A DNA stretch of 64,000 bases from Streptomyces sp. WMMB 322. Its GTDB lineage: Bacteria; Actinomycetota; Actinomycetes; Streptomycetales; Streptomycetaceae. Every line of letters begins with the position of its first letter. The first letter of the stretch is position 1. The position numbers and the translations under genes are program-made. The notes below the pieces were generated by a model that worked only from the letters and a program-made list of their open reading frames with translations, was not told the origin of the DNA and searched no databases. Shown piece after piece: positions 51,336 through 59,799 of the stretch. The DNA is taken from positions 92,056 through 156,055 of the forward strand of contig NZ_FMHI01000019.1 of the NCBI RefSeq assembly GCF_900090145.1, written 5' to 3'.

Positions 51336-51481
51336 GATCTTCAGTTGGCGGATCGTGGTTTGGATTGTGGTGCTCAGGAGCGCGTCGAGAGTGCTTGTCG
51401 GCGGATCTTGATCCGGGAAGCTTGCTCTGCGTGGAGTGCCGTGGTGAGGCCGAGCAACATCCGCACGAGTGACTGGAAGCA
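51336..51481 (+). repeat. Left copy of inverted repeat bracketing a three-gene cassette
   Basis: Segments 51336-51352 and 51389-51481 match, in reverse complement, 54532-54548 and 54434-54525. The longer block is 92-93 bp with roughly 8 mismatches and one 1-bp gap. This left copy carries about 36 extra bases between the two segments. It starts 18 bp after the MpaB stop. No transposase frame is recognised in it. The remaining gap 51482-51560 shows nothing else. Confidence 0.8.
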
Positions 51482-51560
51482 TGGGGTTCAGAGTCAGCCG
51501 CGCCGCAATGTCCCGCCGACGAGCTGCGCGCGATTGAGACGACGAGGACCGCCGTCGCCC

Positions 51561-52259
51561 CTAAGCAAGGGTCGCGATGATGTCGGCGACGGTCTGCGGC
51601 TCGGACAGGAACGGGTGGTGGCCCGTTCGCACCTCGATGACCCGGTCCGCGCGGCGGGAGAAAGCGCGTTGCGCGGCAACCGGGGTGCCCCGGTCCTCGG
51701 TGCACACCAGGTACGTCGCGGGCAGGTCGTGCCACGCCGCGGCCTGCACGGGCTGCTGGGTCACAGCGAGGGTCTGCCGGACCAGCCGGGCCGCGGCGTC
51801 CCGGGCGATGTCCGGCGGGCAGTCCTGGGCGAACGTCTCGGCGAACAGTTCGGGCCGCACGCCGAACGTGCCGCCATCAAGATCGAAGTCCAGGTACGGC
51901 GGGGGCGCCGCGGCGCCGAACGTCGACAGTGTCTCGCCGGGCTCAGGCAGGTAGCTCGATGCCAGAACCAGATGGCGCACCACGTCGACGCCGACTGCCG
52001 CTTCAGCGACGACGATGCCGCCGTAGCTGTGCGCCACGACCACAGTCGGCGCGTCGCCCTCGCGCAGGACGGCGCGTACGGCGGCGACATCCTCCGTCAG
52101 GCCGGGGCCCTCGGGCCCGGCGGGCCGGTCGCCCTCTCCGCAGCTCGGCAGCGCCGGGGAGACACTCGCGTGGCCGCGGCGGCGCAGAGCCGCGGCGGCC
52201 CGGTGCCACCACCACGGTCCGTCTCGTACACACGCCCCGTGCACGAATACGACACGCAT
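51561..52259 (-). CDS. Alpha/beta hydrolase
   Basis: A 232-residue small alpha/beta-fold hydrolase of the esterase/MenH-like group. It starts RVVFVHGACVRDGPWWWH (oxyanion HG). The nucleophile elbow is VVAHSYGGIVVAEAA (Ser), the acid lies in the TYLVCTEDRGTP region, and the catalytic His is in TGHHPFLSEP. The cap region has PPPYLDFDLDGG. ATG 52259 is chosen because AGGAGGAA precedes it. It lies inside the inverted-repeat-bracketed segment and has a palindrome upstream in its promoter region. The substrate is unknown. Confidence 0.88.
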   Translation of the reverse strand: MRVVFVHGACVRDGPWWWHRAAAALRRRGHASVSPALPSCGEGDRPAGPEGPGLTEDVAAVRAVLREGDAPTVVVAHSYGGIVVAEAAVGVDVVRHLVLASSYLPEPGETLSTFGAAAPPPYLDFDLDGGTFGVRPELFAETFAQDCPPDIARDAAARLVRQTLAVTQQPVQAAAWHDLPATYLVCTEDRGTPVAAQRAFSRRADRVIEVRTGHHPFLSEPQTVADIIATLA

Positions 52260-52353
52260 TTCTTCCTCCTGCATTTCGGGTCCGGGTGGAGTTGCCCCGC
52301 GCCGCCGCGGGGCAACTCCCCCCGGACTCCCGCGAGCCCAGAGGGTTTGATCC

Positions 52354-52369
52354 ACGGTAGACGTACCGT
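52354..52369 (-). promoter_or_regulatory. Palindrome upstream of hydrolase gene (candidate operator)
   Basis: ACGGTA (52354-52359) and TACCGT (52364-52369) are exact complements around GACG, 95-110 bp upstream of the hydrolase start. It differs from the twin operators of the nearby TetR, so another regulator is implied. Confidence 0.4.
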
Positions 52370-52436
52370 CAGTTACATGAACAAGTGCGGCGACGGGTCG
52401 ACCCGGACAGCCTCAGATCCGCGGCCGCATCCTTGA

Positions 52437-52640
52437 CGATGCGCCGACTACGCGCTCGGGCACGGGCTTCCCCAACGCCTTGAGCCGTTCGCGACGGCAT
52501 CCGGCACATCGGCCCGGATGCCGATCCACCACTTCGGGATCCGGGACGCGCTGCTGCGGGAAACCCTCAGGCGGGCGCGGCCACGCCGGCGCGACTTCTT
52601 CGGCGACCTGGTGTCCGCGCGGCCGGACGAGTGGTGTGAT
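52437..52640 (+). other. Possible gene remnant, unrecognised
   Basis: The 389-bp gap 52260-52648 has one plus-strand frame that looks protein-like. It reads YALGHGLPQRLEPFATASG, then MPIHHFGIRDALLRETLRRA and DFFGDLVSARPDEW, after an in-frame stop at about 52434 and before the sequence merges into the opposite-strand TetR gene. It has no start site worth naming and I cannot assign a family. It may be the tail of a gene lost when this segment was assembled. Confidence 0.2.
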
Positions 52641-52648
52641 CGGACGCC

Positions 52649-53236
52649 TCACTCGGGGGCGACGGCGCGGCGTACGCAGTCCCGGAGCAGGGCGCGTCGT
52701 TGGTCGTGCACGGTCGCGGGCTCCTGGGCCGTGGCGGCGTAGACGTTGCTCACAGGTGACCAGGCCATGGACATGGCGATGACCATGGCCAGCACGTCGA
52801 AGGGGTCACCCTGCCTGACGCGCCCGGCAGCCTGAGCCCCCGCGATGGCTCTGAGTTTGTGGTCGTCGTAGCGGTCGTGGTCCGTCACGAGATGCCCCGC
52901 CGGGCGTCGCTCCAGGCGCGCCCAGGTCGCGAGCCGGATCAGATCGGGGCGGTGGAGGTATTCGTCGTAGAGGCGCACCGCCCAGTCGGCGAGGTCCTCG
53001 GCGTCGATGGGCACCACATTGGTGATCCGCTCCAACGACGCGAAGAAGATCGCGTCGAAGAGCTGTTCCTTGTTGCCGAAATAGCTGTAGAGCTGCGCCT
53101 TGTTGGTGCGTGCGGCGGCGACGATGCGGTCGATGCGCGCGCCGGCAATGCCGTACTGGGCGAATTCCCGGGTGGCGAAGTCGATGATGCGCCGGTACGT
53201 CGCGACTCCACGCGCACTGGATGGCTGGTCAGGCAT
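52649..53236 (-). CDS. TetR-family transcriptional regulator
   Basis: A 195-residue regulator. The N-terminal TetR helix-turn-helix is TYRRIIDFATREFAQYGIAGARIDRIVAAA, then KAQLYSYFGNKEQLFDAIF. The C-terminal all-helical ligand domain contains LADWAVRLYDEYLHRPDLIRLATWARLERRP. ATG 53236 has TAAGG upstream. It diverges from a zinc alcohol dehydrogenase. Two matching 16-bp sites lie in the 102-bp gap, one near each gene, so autorepression and repression of the dehydrogenase are likely. Inducer unknown. Confidence 0.92.
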   Translation of the reverse strand: MPDQPSSARGVATYRRIIDFATREFAQYGIAGARIDRIVAAARTNKAQLYSYFGNKEQLFDAIFFASLERITNVVPIDAEDLADWAVRLYDEYLHRPDLIRLATWARLERRPAGHLVTDHDRYDDHKLRAIAGAQAAGRVRQGDPFDVLAMVIAMSMAWSPVSNVYAATAQEPATVHDQRRALLRDCVRRAVAPE

Positions 53237-53257
53237 GCGACAGACCTTAACAGTTCA

Positions 53258-53323
53258 TAGACTGACTAGTCTGTTTGCCTCTTGGTTCACATCTCCGTAG
53301 TCTCAAATAGACCGAACAGTCTG
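53258..53323. promoter_or_regulatory. Twin TetR operators in divergent gap
   Basis: TAGACTGACTAGTCTG (53258-53273) and TAGACCGAACAGTCTG (53308-53323) are identical at 13 of 16 positions and each is palindromic in its outer bases (AGAC/GTCT). Start points are 50 bp apart. The first is 22 bp from the TetR start codon, the second 16 bp from the dehydrogenase start codon. Confidence 0.7.
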
Positions 53324-53338
53324 TCTGAGGAGAGTGTC

Positions 53339-54385
53339 ATGCGTTTCACGGCCGGTTGGCAGGCGGACAGCACGACAGGGACACTGCGCCGCGCGTCACT
53401 GGAGCGCAGGGAACTGCGCCCGGACGACATCGCGGTACGCGTCGAGTACTGCGGCGTCTGCCACAGTGATCTCCACGCCCTGCAGGCACACCGGGGTGAT
53501 GCGAGCGGTGGCGTGCTCGTACCCGGGCACGAGTTCACCGGCGTGGTCACCGAGGTCGGGGGCGCGGTTTCCGGCTTCTCTCCCGGCGACCCCGTGGCCG
53601 TGGGCAACATCGTCGACTCGTGCGGCGCGTGTCCCATGTGCCGGGCGGGCCAGGAGAACTTCTGCCACGCCTTCCCGGTCCTGACCTACGGCGGAACCGA
53701 CCGGCGGGACGGCTCGACCACTCTGGGCGGCTACTCCCGTGAATACGTCGTGCGCGACCACTTCGCGTACCTCCTCCCCGCGGGCCTCGACGCGGCCCCG
53801 TTGCTCTGCGCGGGCGTCACAGTCTGGGAACCGATGCAAGCGCTCGGAGTCGGCCCGGGCAGTACCGTCGCCGTTGCCGGCCTCGGGGGCCTGGGACACC
53901 TCGCGGTCAAAATGGCCTCCGCGCTCGGCGCGACGGTGACCGTCATCAGCCGCAGCCCCGGCAAAGCCGACGAAGCACATGGCCTCGGGGCTTCGGGATT
54001 CGTCGTCTCGACCGATCCCGGGCAGATGGGAGCCGTCCGCGACCAGTTCGACGTCGTCGTCGACACCATCTCCGCCCCGCACGACCTGGCCCCGTATCTG
54101 CGCACGGTGACCATGGACGGCACCCTGAGCCTCCTCGGCCACCTCGGACCGGTCACCGTGAACGCCACGGACCTGCTCATCGGGCGCAAGAAACTCAGCG
54201 CCAGTGGCAGTGGCGGACGCCCCTCGACCTCCGCCATGCTGCGCTTCTGCGCCGCACACGGCATCACGGCGGACATCGAACTGCTGCCTTCCTCCCAGGT
54301 GAACCAGGCGCACGAACGCCTGGAGCGCAACGACGTCCGCTACCGCTTCGTGCTCGACATGTCCGACCTGGACCCGAGCAGCTGA
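53339..54385 (+). CDS. Zinc-dependent alcohol dehydrogenase (CAD/YahK-like)
   Basis: A 348-residue medium-chain dehydrogenase. The catalytic zinc site is VEYCGVCHSDLHAL with PGHEFTGVVTEVG. The structural zinc Cys cluster is DSCGACPMCRAGQENFC. The cofactor loop is VAVAGLGGLGHLAVKMASALGA, with VTVISRS following, which suggests NADP(H). The sequence is closest in style to cinnamyl-alcohol-dehydrogenase-type aldehyde reductases. ATG 53339 follows GAGGAG. Likely induced by an aldehyde or alcohol through the divergent TetR. It ends 49 bp before the right-hand inverted repeat. Confidence 0.93.
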   Translation: MRFTAGWQADSTTGTLRRASLERRELRPDDIAVRVEYCGVCHSDLHALQAHRGDASGGVLVPGHEFTGVVTEVGGAVSGFSPGDPVAVGNIVDSCGACPMCRAGQENFCHAFPVLTYGGTDRRDGSTTLGGYSREYVVRDHFAYLLPAGLDAAPLLCAGVTVWEPMQALGVGPGSTVAVAGLGGLGHLAVKMASALGATVTVISRSPGKADEAHGLGASGFVVSTDPGQMGAVRDQFDVVVDTISAPHDLAPYLRTVTMDGTLSLLGHLGPVTVNATDLLIGRKKLSASGSGGRPSTSAMLRFCAAHGITADIELLPSSQVNQAHERLERNDVRYRFVLDMSDLDPSS

Positions 54386-54433
54386 CGGTCGTCATGGCAC
54401 TCCTGCCGGCCAGGACTCTTGCAACAACCGCAG

Positions 54434-54548
54434 TGCTTCCAGTCACTCGTGCAGATGTTGTTCGGTCTCACCACGGCACTCACGCAGAGCGAGCTTCCCG
54501 GATCAAGATCCGCCAACAAGCACTCCCGGGGTCCGCCAACTGAAGATC
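54434..54548 (-). repeat. Right copy of inverted repeat bracketing a three-gene cassette
   Basis: 54434-54525 and 54532-54548 are the reverse-complement match of the left copy (51389-51481 and 51336-51352). The two blocks are separated here by only 6 bp. The enclosed segment is about 2.95 kb. The argC promoter begins about 37 bp beyond it. Confidence 0.8.
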
Positions 54549-54583
54549 CCGGTCGCATCAGGTGTCCGGGACGCCCCCGAACG

Positions 54584-54620
54584 CATTGCATAAAAGTGCT
54601 GTGTTGCGTATAGTCATGCT
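54584..54620 (+). promoter_or_regulatory. argC promoter with ARG-box-like sequence
   Basis: TTGCAT (54586-54591), 17 bp, then TATAGT (54609-54614) form a near-consensus promoter, which is unusual in this window. CATTGCATAAAAGTGC and GTTGCGTATAGTCATGC overlie the -35 and -10 and resemble paired ArgR boxes. They share the TGCATA/GTATGC core seen before argG. Confidence 0.6.
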
Positions 54621-54638
54621 ATCGGCGAGGAGGGATCG

Positions 54639-55667
54639 ATGGCAGTACGAGCAGCGGTCGCGGGGGCGAGCGGATACGCGGGCGGGGAGGCTCTGCGCCT
54701 GCTGGCCGCACACCCCGAGGTCGAGGTGGGGTCGCTCACCGGCCACTCCAACGCGGGCAGCCGGCTCGGCACACTCCAGCCGCACCTGACTCCGTACGCG
54801 GACCGGGTGCTGGAGGAGACGACGGTCCCGGTGCTGTCCGGGCACGACGTCGTCTTCCTCGCCCTGCCGCACGGACAGTCCGCCGAGGTCGCACGGGAGT
54901 TGGGCGAGAGCGTGCTCGTCGTGGACTGCGGCGCGGACTTCCGTCTCTCCGACGCTCAGGCGTGGCAGCGGTTCTACGGCACACCTCACGCAGGCACCTG
55001 GCCCTACGGCCTTCCCGAACTGCCCGGGGCCCGCGCCGCGCTGGTGGGGTCCAAGCGCATCGCGGTCCCGGGCTGCTACCCGACGGCCGTCTCTCTCGCC
55101 CTCGTCCCCGCCTACGTGGCGGGCCTGGCCGAGCCGGAGGCCGTCGTGGTCGCGGCGACGGGCACCTCGGGTGCCGGCAAGGCCCTCAAGCCGCACCTCC
55201 TCGGCAGTGAAGTGATGGGGTCGATGAGCCCGTACGGCGTCGGAGGCGTCCACCGGCACACGCCGGAGATGGTGCAGAACCTCTCGGCGGCGGCCGGGGA
55301 ACGCGTGAGCGTTTCCTTCACCCCCACGCTCGCCCCCATGTCCCGCGGGATCCTCGCCACGTGCAGCGCCCGCGCCGTGCCGGGCACCGGGCTGGAGGAA
55401 CTGCGCGCCGCCTACGAAAAGGCATACCAGGACGAGCAGTTCGTGACGCTGCTCCCCGAGGGTCAGTGGCCCTCGACGGGGTCCGTGTACGGCTCCAACA
55501 CCGTCCAGATGCAGATCGCCCTCGACGAGGACGCGGGCCGTCTCGTCGCCGTCAGCGCCGTGGACAACCTCACCAAGGGCACGGCGGGCGGCGCCGTGCA
55601 GAGCATGAACATCGCCCTCGGAATGCCCGAGGGACTGGGGCTGCCCGTCGCCGGAACCGCACCGTGA
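54639..55667 (+). CDS. argC: N-acetyl-gamma-glutamyl-phosphate reductase
   Basis: A 342-residue NADP-dependent reductase, step 3 of ornithine synthesis. The N-terminal Rossmann motif is VAGASGYAGGEALRLLAAHP. The catalytic Cys is in VPGCYPTAVSLAL. YGVGGVHRHTPEM and FTPTLAPMSRGILATC complete the family signature. ATG 54639 follows GGAGGG. It heads argCJBDR. argJ starts 91 bp later. That gap, 55668-55758, holds no gene. Confidence 0.97.
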   Translation: MAVRAAVAGASGYAGGEALRLLAAHPEVEVGSLTGHSNAGSRLGTLQPHLTPYADRVLEETTVPVLSGHDVVFLALPHGQSAEVARELGESVLVVDCGADFRLSDAQAWQRFYGTPHAGTWPYGLPELPGARAALVGSKRIAVPGCYPTAVSLALVPAYVAGLAEPEAVVVAATGTSGAGKALKPHLLGSEVMGSMSPYGVGGVHRHTPEMVQNLSAAAGERVSVSFTPTLAPMSRGILATCSARAVPGTGLEELRAAYEKAYQDEQFVTLLPEGQWPSTGSVYGSNTVQMQIALDEDAGRLVAVSAVDNLTKGTAGGAVQSMNIALGMPEGLGLPVAGTAP

Positions 55668-55758
55668 GCGAGGTGCACGCAACACCACGAGGACGGCGCG
55701 ACGTAAGCGACAGCACGGGCCCCCGGCCCTACGGCAGCGAAGCGAACGGAGAAGCAGA

Positions 55759-56913
55759 GTGAGCGTGACAGCGGCAAAGGGGTTCACGGCCGCGGGCATC
55801 GCGGCCGGCATCAAGGACAGCGGGGGAGAGGACCTTGCGCTGGTCGTCAACAACGGGCCCGGCCGCGCCGCCGCCGGCGTCTTCACCGACAACCGCGTCA
55901 AGGCCGCGCCCGTGCTCTGGTCGCAGCAGGTCCTCAAGGGCGGCCGGGTCTCGGCGGTCGTGCTCAACTCCGGCGGTGCCAACGCCTGTACGGGTCCGCT
56001 CGGCTTCCAGGACACGCACGCCACGGCCGAGCAGGCCGCTGCGGCCCTCGGTCACAGCGCCGCCGAGGTGGCCGTCTGCTCCACAGGCCTGATCGGCACC
56101 AGGCTCCCGATGGACAAGCTGCTGCCCGGAGTCGACACGGCCGCGGCGCAGCTCTCGGAGTACGGCGGCGAGAAGGCCGCCCTGGCGATCAAGACGACCG
56201 ACACGGTGCACAAGACCGCCGTCGTGCAGGGCTCCGGGGGCTGGACCGTCGGCGGCATGGCCAAGGGCGCGGGCATGCTCGCGCCGTCCCTGGCCACCAT
56301 GCTCGTGGTGCTGACCACCGACGCCGACCTGGACTCCGCCGCCCTCGACGAGGCGCTGCGCGGGGCCACCCGCACCACCTTCGAGCGCATCGACTCCGAC
56401 GGCTGCCTGTCCACCAACGACACGGTGCTGCTCCTCGCCTCCGGGGCCGCCGAAACAGTCCCGGACCGCGGGGAGTTCACCGAGGCCGTCCGGGCCGTCT
56501 GCGCCGACCTGGCCCAGCAGCTCATCCGCGACGCCGAGGGCGCCTCGAAGGACATCCGCATCGAGGTCATGGGCGCGGCGAGTGAGGACGACGCCGTCGA
56601 GGTCGGCCGTTCGATCGCCCGGAACAATCTGCTCAAGTGCGCCGTGCACGGAGAGGATCCCAACTGGGGCCGTGTGCTCTCCGCGATCGGGACGACCGGC
56701 GCGGCCTTCGAACCCGACCGCCTCAACGTGGCCGTCAACGGCGTGTGGGTCTGCCAGAACGGATCCGTCGGGGAGGACCGCGACAAGGTGGACATGCGCT
56801 ACCGCGAGGTGCGCATCACCGCCGACCTGGCCGCCGGCTCCGAATCCGCCGTCATCTGGACCAACGACCTGACGGCCGACTACGTCCACGAGAACAGCGC
56901 CTACAGTTCATGA
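55759..56913 (+). CDS. argJ: Bifunctional glutamate N-acetyltransferase/amino-acid acetyltransferase
   Basis: A 384-residue ornithine acetyltransferase that recycles the acetyl group from N-acetylornithine to glutamate and may also use acetyl-CoA. It starts VTAAKGFTAAGIAAGIKDSG. The self-cleavage site is in AKGAGMLAPSLATMLVVLTTDA, where the Thr of ATML becomes the nucleophile of the beta chain. SGGANACTG and DPNWGRVLSAIG are also conserved. GTG 55759 has GGAGAAG upstream. Its stop overlaps the argB start (ATGA). Confidence 0.97.
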   Translation: MSVTAAKGFTAAGIAAGIKDSGGEDLALVVNNGPGRAAAGVFTDNRVKAAPVLWSQQVLKGGRVSAVVLNSGGANACTGPLGFQDTHATAEQAAAALGHSAAEVAVCSTGLIGTRLPMDKLLPGVDTAAAQLSEYGGEKAALAIKTTDTVHKTAVVQGSGGWTVGGMAKGAGMLAPSLATMLVVLTTDADLDSAALDEALRGATRTTFERIDSDGCLSTNDTVLLLASGAAETVPDRGEFTEAVRAVCADLAQQLIRDAEGASKDIRIEVMGAASEDDAVEVGRSIARNNLLKCAVHGEDPNWGRVLSAIGTTGAAFEPDRLNVAVNGVWVCQNGSVGEDRDKVDMRYREVRITADLAAGSESAVIWTNDLTADYVHENSAYSS

Positions 56914-57860
56914 ACGATTCCGTGCACCCCACTCGCAGGCACACCGCGCTGCCCAAGGCGCAGACACTCATCGAGGCGCTGCCGTGGCTCACACGGCACA
57001 ACGGCAGGACCGTCGTCATCAAGTTCGGCGGCAACGCCATGGTGGACCAGGAGCTGAAGGCGGCCTTCGCCCAGGACGTCGTCTTCCTCAGGCAGGCCGG
57101 GCTGCGCCCCGTCGTCGTGCACGGCGGCGGGCCCCAGATCAGCGCCCAACTGAGCCGTCTGGGACTGGAGTCGGAGTTCAAGGCGGGCCTGCGGGTGACC
57201 ACGCCCGAGACGATGGACGTGGTACGGATGGTCCTCGCCGGGCAGGTCCAGCGAGAGCTGGTGAACCTGCTCAACCGGCACGGTCCGCTCGCCGTCGGCA
57301 TGACCGGCGAGGACGCCCACCTCATGGCCGCGACGAAGCGCTACGCCCAAGTAGGCGGTGAGGCGGTCGACATCGGCCGCGTCGGAGACATCGACAGCAT
57401 CGAGACGGGAGCCGTGCAGGCTCTGCTGGACGACGGCCGCATCCCCGTCATCTCCTCCATCGCGCGCAGCGCCGACCCGTCCGACGGCACGGGCGAAGGG
57501 GAGGAGTGCGGCGTCTTCAACGTCAACGCCGACACCGCCGCCGCGGCGCTCGCCGCCGCGCTCGGCGCGGAGACCCTGATGGTGCTCACCGACGTCGAGG
57601 GGCTGTACGCGGACTGGCCGGACAGCGACGAGGTCATCAGCGAACTCACCGCCACGGAACTGGAGAAGCTGCTGCCGGAACTGGCCAGCGGAATGGTCCC
57701 CAAGATGGAGGGATGCCTGCACGCCGTACGCAACGGAGTCCGCACCGCACGCGTCCTGGACGGCCGCGTACCGCATTCGATCCTGCTGGAGATCTTCACC
57801 GACGAGGGCATCGGCACGATGGTCGTGCCCGACAAGCGCGAGGGAGAGCCCACGCCATGA
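56910..57860 (+). CDS. argB: Acetylglutamate kinase
   Basis: A 316-residue amino acid kinase, step 2 of the acetylated ornithine pathway. Motifs: VVIKFGGNAMVD, VVHGGGPQISAQL, FNVNADTAAAALAAAL, VLTDVEGLYADWP, and ASGMVPKMEGCLHAV. Its N-terminal extension (HPTRRHTALPKAQTLIEALPWL) resembles the helix of arginine-inhibited, hexameric enzymes, so feedback inhibition by arginine is expected. ATG 56910 overlaps the argJ stop and its own stop overlaps argD, so the three are translationally coupled. Confidence 0.97.
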   Translation: MNDSVHPTRRHTALPKAQTLIEALPWLTRHNGRTVVIKFGGNAMVDQELKAAFAQDVVFLRQAGLRPVVVHGGGPQISAQLSRLGLESEFKAGLRVTTPETMDVVRMVLAGQVQRELVNLLNRHGPLAVGMTGEDAHLMAATKRYAQVGGEAVDIGRVGDIDSIETGAVQALLDDGRIPVISSIARSADPSDGTGEGEECGVFNVNADTAAAALAAALGAETLMVLTDVEGLYADWPDSDEVISELTATELEKLLPELASGMVPKMEGCLHAVRNGVRTARVLDGRVPHSILLEIFTDEGIGTMVVPDKREGEPTP

Positions 57861-59110
57861 CCACCACGGAAGAACAGGCCGGCGCCCCCGGCGGCCCGGG
57901 AGCCGCGGACGCCGCCGACACCGCCGACGCCGCGCTCACCGGCCGCTGGCAGTCCGCGATGACCGACAACTACGGCACGCCGCGGATACCCCTGACGCAC
58001 GGTCACGGCACCACCCTGTGGGACGCCCGGGGCCGGGCCTACACCGACTTCGTCGGCGGCATCGCCGTCAACGCGCTGGGTACCGCACACGATGCGGTCG
58101 TGCGGGCCGTCTCCGACCAGATCGCCATGCTCGGACACGTCTCGAACCTCTTCATCGCCGAGCCGCCCGTCCAACTGGCGGAGAGGCTGCTGGAGTTGTC
58201 GGGACGCCAGGGCCGGGTCTTCTTCTGCAACTCCGGTGCCGAAGCCGTCGAAGCGGCTTTCAAGGCCGGCCGGCGCACGGGCCGTACGCACATGGTCGCC
58301 ACGGAGGGCGGCTTCCACGGCCGCACCATGGGCGCGCTCGCGCTGACCGGACAGCCGTCGAAGCAGGCGCCGTTCGAACCGCTGCCCGGCGACGTCACGC
58401 ATGTGCCCTACGGCGACGCGGAGGCGCTGCGCGCGGCAGTCACCACGGAGACCGCCCTGGTCATCGTCGAGCCGGTGCAGGGGGAGAACGGCGTCGTCGT
58501 GCCGCCCGAGGGGTACCTCGCCGCGGTCCGCGACATCACACGTGCCACCGGGACCCTCCTCGTCATCGACGAGATCCAGACAGGTATCGGGCGTACCGGC
58601 CACTGGTTCGCCTGCCAGTCGCAGGGTGTGGAACCGGACATCATCACGCTGGCCAAGGGGCTGGGAGGCGGCCTCCCGCTCGGCGCGACCATGTTCTTCG
58701 GCGAGGCGGCGGGGCTGCTGACGCCGGGCCAGCACGGCTCCACCTTCGGCGGCAACCCGGTCGCGTGCGCTGCTGCGCTCGCGGTGCTCCGGACCATCGA
58801 GGAGGAGGCACTGACCGAGCGTGCGGCGCGGCTCGGGGAGCGGCTGCGTGACGGGATCTGGTCGATCGGACATCCGCTCGTCGAGCAGGTCCGCGGAGCG
58901 GGACTGCTGCTGGGTATCGTGCTCACCGAGCCCGTCGCACCCGATGTGCAACAAGCGGCTCAGGATGCGGGGTTCCTGGTCAACGCGGTCGCGCCGGATG
59001 TCGTTCGGCTCGCACCGCCGCTGATCGTCACCGAGGACGAAGTGGACGCTCTCCTCCGGGCCCTTCCCGCCCTCCTGGACGCTGCGGACGGCGGGAAGCA
59101 GAGCCGATGA
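57857..59110 (+). CDS. argD: Acetylornithine aminotransferase
   Basis: A 417-residue class III PLP aminotransferase, step 4. It has FFCNSGAEAVEAAFKAGR, TEGGFHGRTMGALALTG, VIVEPVQGENGVV, LLVIDEIQTGIGRTG, and the lysine motif ITLAKGLGGGLPLG. The C-terminal half has GSTFGGNPVACAAALAV. An Ala/Asp-rich tail of about 30 residues precedes the conserved start MTDNYGTPRIPL. The annotated ATG 57857 (ATGA overlap with argB) is kept because of coupling. argR follows after 19 bp. Confidence 0.96.
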   Translation: MTTTEEQAGAPGGPGAADAADTADAALTGRWQSAMTDNYGTPRIPLTHGHGTTLWDARGRAYTDFVGGIAVNALGTAHDAVVRAVSDQIAMLGHVSNLFIAEPPVQLAERLLELSGRQGRVFFCNSGAEAVEAAFKAGRRTGRTHMVATEGGFHGRTMGALALTGQPSKQAPFEPLPGDVTHVPYGDAEALRAAVTTETALVIVEPVQGENGVVVPPEGYLAAVRDITRATGTLLVIDEIQTGIGRTGHWFACQSQGVEPDIITLAKGLGGGLPLGATMFFGEAAGLLTPGQHGSTFGGNPVACAAALAVLRTIEEEALTERAARLGERLRDGIWSIGHPLVEQVRGAGLLLGIVLTEPVAPDVQQAAQDAGFLVNAVAPDVVRLAPPLIVTEDEVDALLRALPALLDAADGGKQSR

Positions 59111-59129
59111 GCCGAAGGGGACCGCGCCG

Positions 59130-59684
59130 ATGACCGACGGGTACGCGCAGGAGCAGGAGCTGGGCAGCGGTTACGGGGGCCCGGCCGTGCCGCAGACCCG
59201 CACCGCCCGGCATCGCAGGATCGTCGACATCCTCAACCGTCAGCCGGTGCGCTCCCAGAGTCAGCTCGCCAAGCTCCTCGCGGACGACGGACTCTCCGTC
59301 ACACAGGCCACCCTCTCCCGTGACCTGGACGAACTGGGTGCGGTGAAGATCCGCAACACCGGCGGCGAGCTGATCTACGCGGTGCCCAGCGAGGGCGGCG
59401 ACCGCACGCCGAAGGCGCCGCTGGGCGAGTCGGCGAGCGAGGCCCGCATGGCCCGCCTCGCAGGTGAACTCCTCATCTCCGCCGAGGCGTCGGCGAACCT
59501 GGTTGTCCTGCGCACACCGCCGGGCGCCGCGCAGTTCCTCGCCTCGGCCATCGACCAGGCGGGCGTCCACGACATCATCGGCACCATCGCCGGCGACGAC
59601 ACGCTCCTGCTCATCAGCCGCGCACCCGACGGCGGGCAGGCCCTCGCGGGACATCTGCTGAACCTGGCCCAGAAGGAGCACTAG
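59130..59684 (+). CDS. argR: Arginine repressor ArgR
   Basis: A 184-residue regulator. The winged-helix N-terminal domain is TRTARHRRIVDILNRQPVRSQSQLAKLLADDGLSVTQATLSRDLDELGAVKI. The C-terminal oligomerisation/arginine-binding domain has TPPGAAQFLASAIDQAGVHDIIGTIAGDDTLLLI, including the GDDT arginine-binding loop. It has about 20 extra N-terminal residues. As a hexamer with arginine it represses arg genes. Probable targets in the window are argC and argG. It is the last gene of argCJBDR. A 6-bp hairpin (59687-59703) follows the stop. Confidence 0.96.
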   Translation: MTDGYAQEQELGSGYGGPAVPQTRTARHRRIVDILNRQPVRSQSQLAKLLADDGLSVTQATLSRDLDELGAVKIRNTGGELIYAVPSEGGDRTPKAPLGESASEARMARLAGELLISAEASANLVVLRTPPGAAQFLASAIDQAGVHDIIGTIAGDDTLLLISRAPDGGQALAGHLLNLAQKEH

Positions 59685-59799
59685 GGCCTGCCGCGAAGGC
59701 AGGAGTGAGGTCCGCGCACGAGGGCGCGCAGCCGTCTCTTGCGGGCCTGGCCCGGGCACCTGCATGAGGATGCCCAGCGTCGGCTGCGCATTCCCAGCG

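Noticed and set aside
53339..54385. Glutathione-dependent formaldehyde dehydrogenase for the zinc dehydrogenase
   Set aside because: The length, the GLGGLGHLAVK loop and the zinc-site spacing match the CAD/YahK-like group better.
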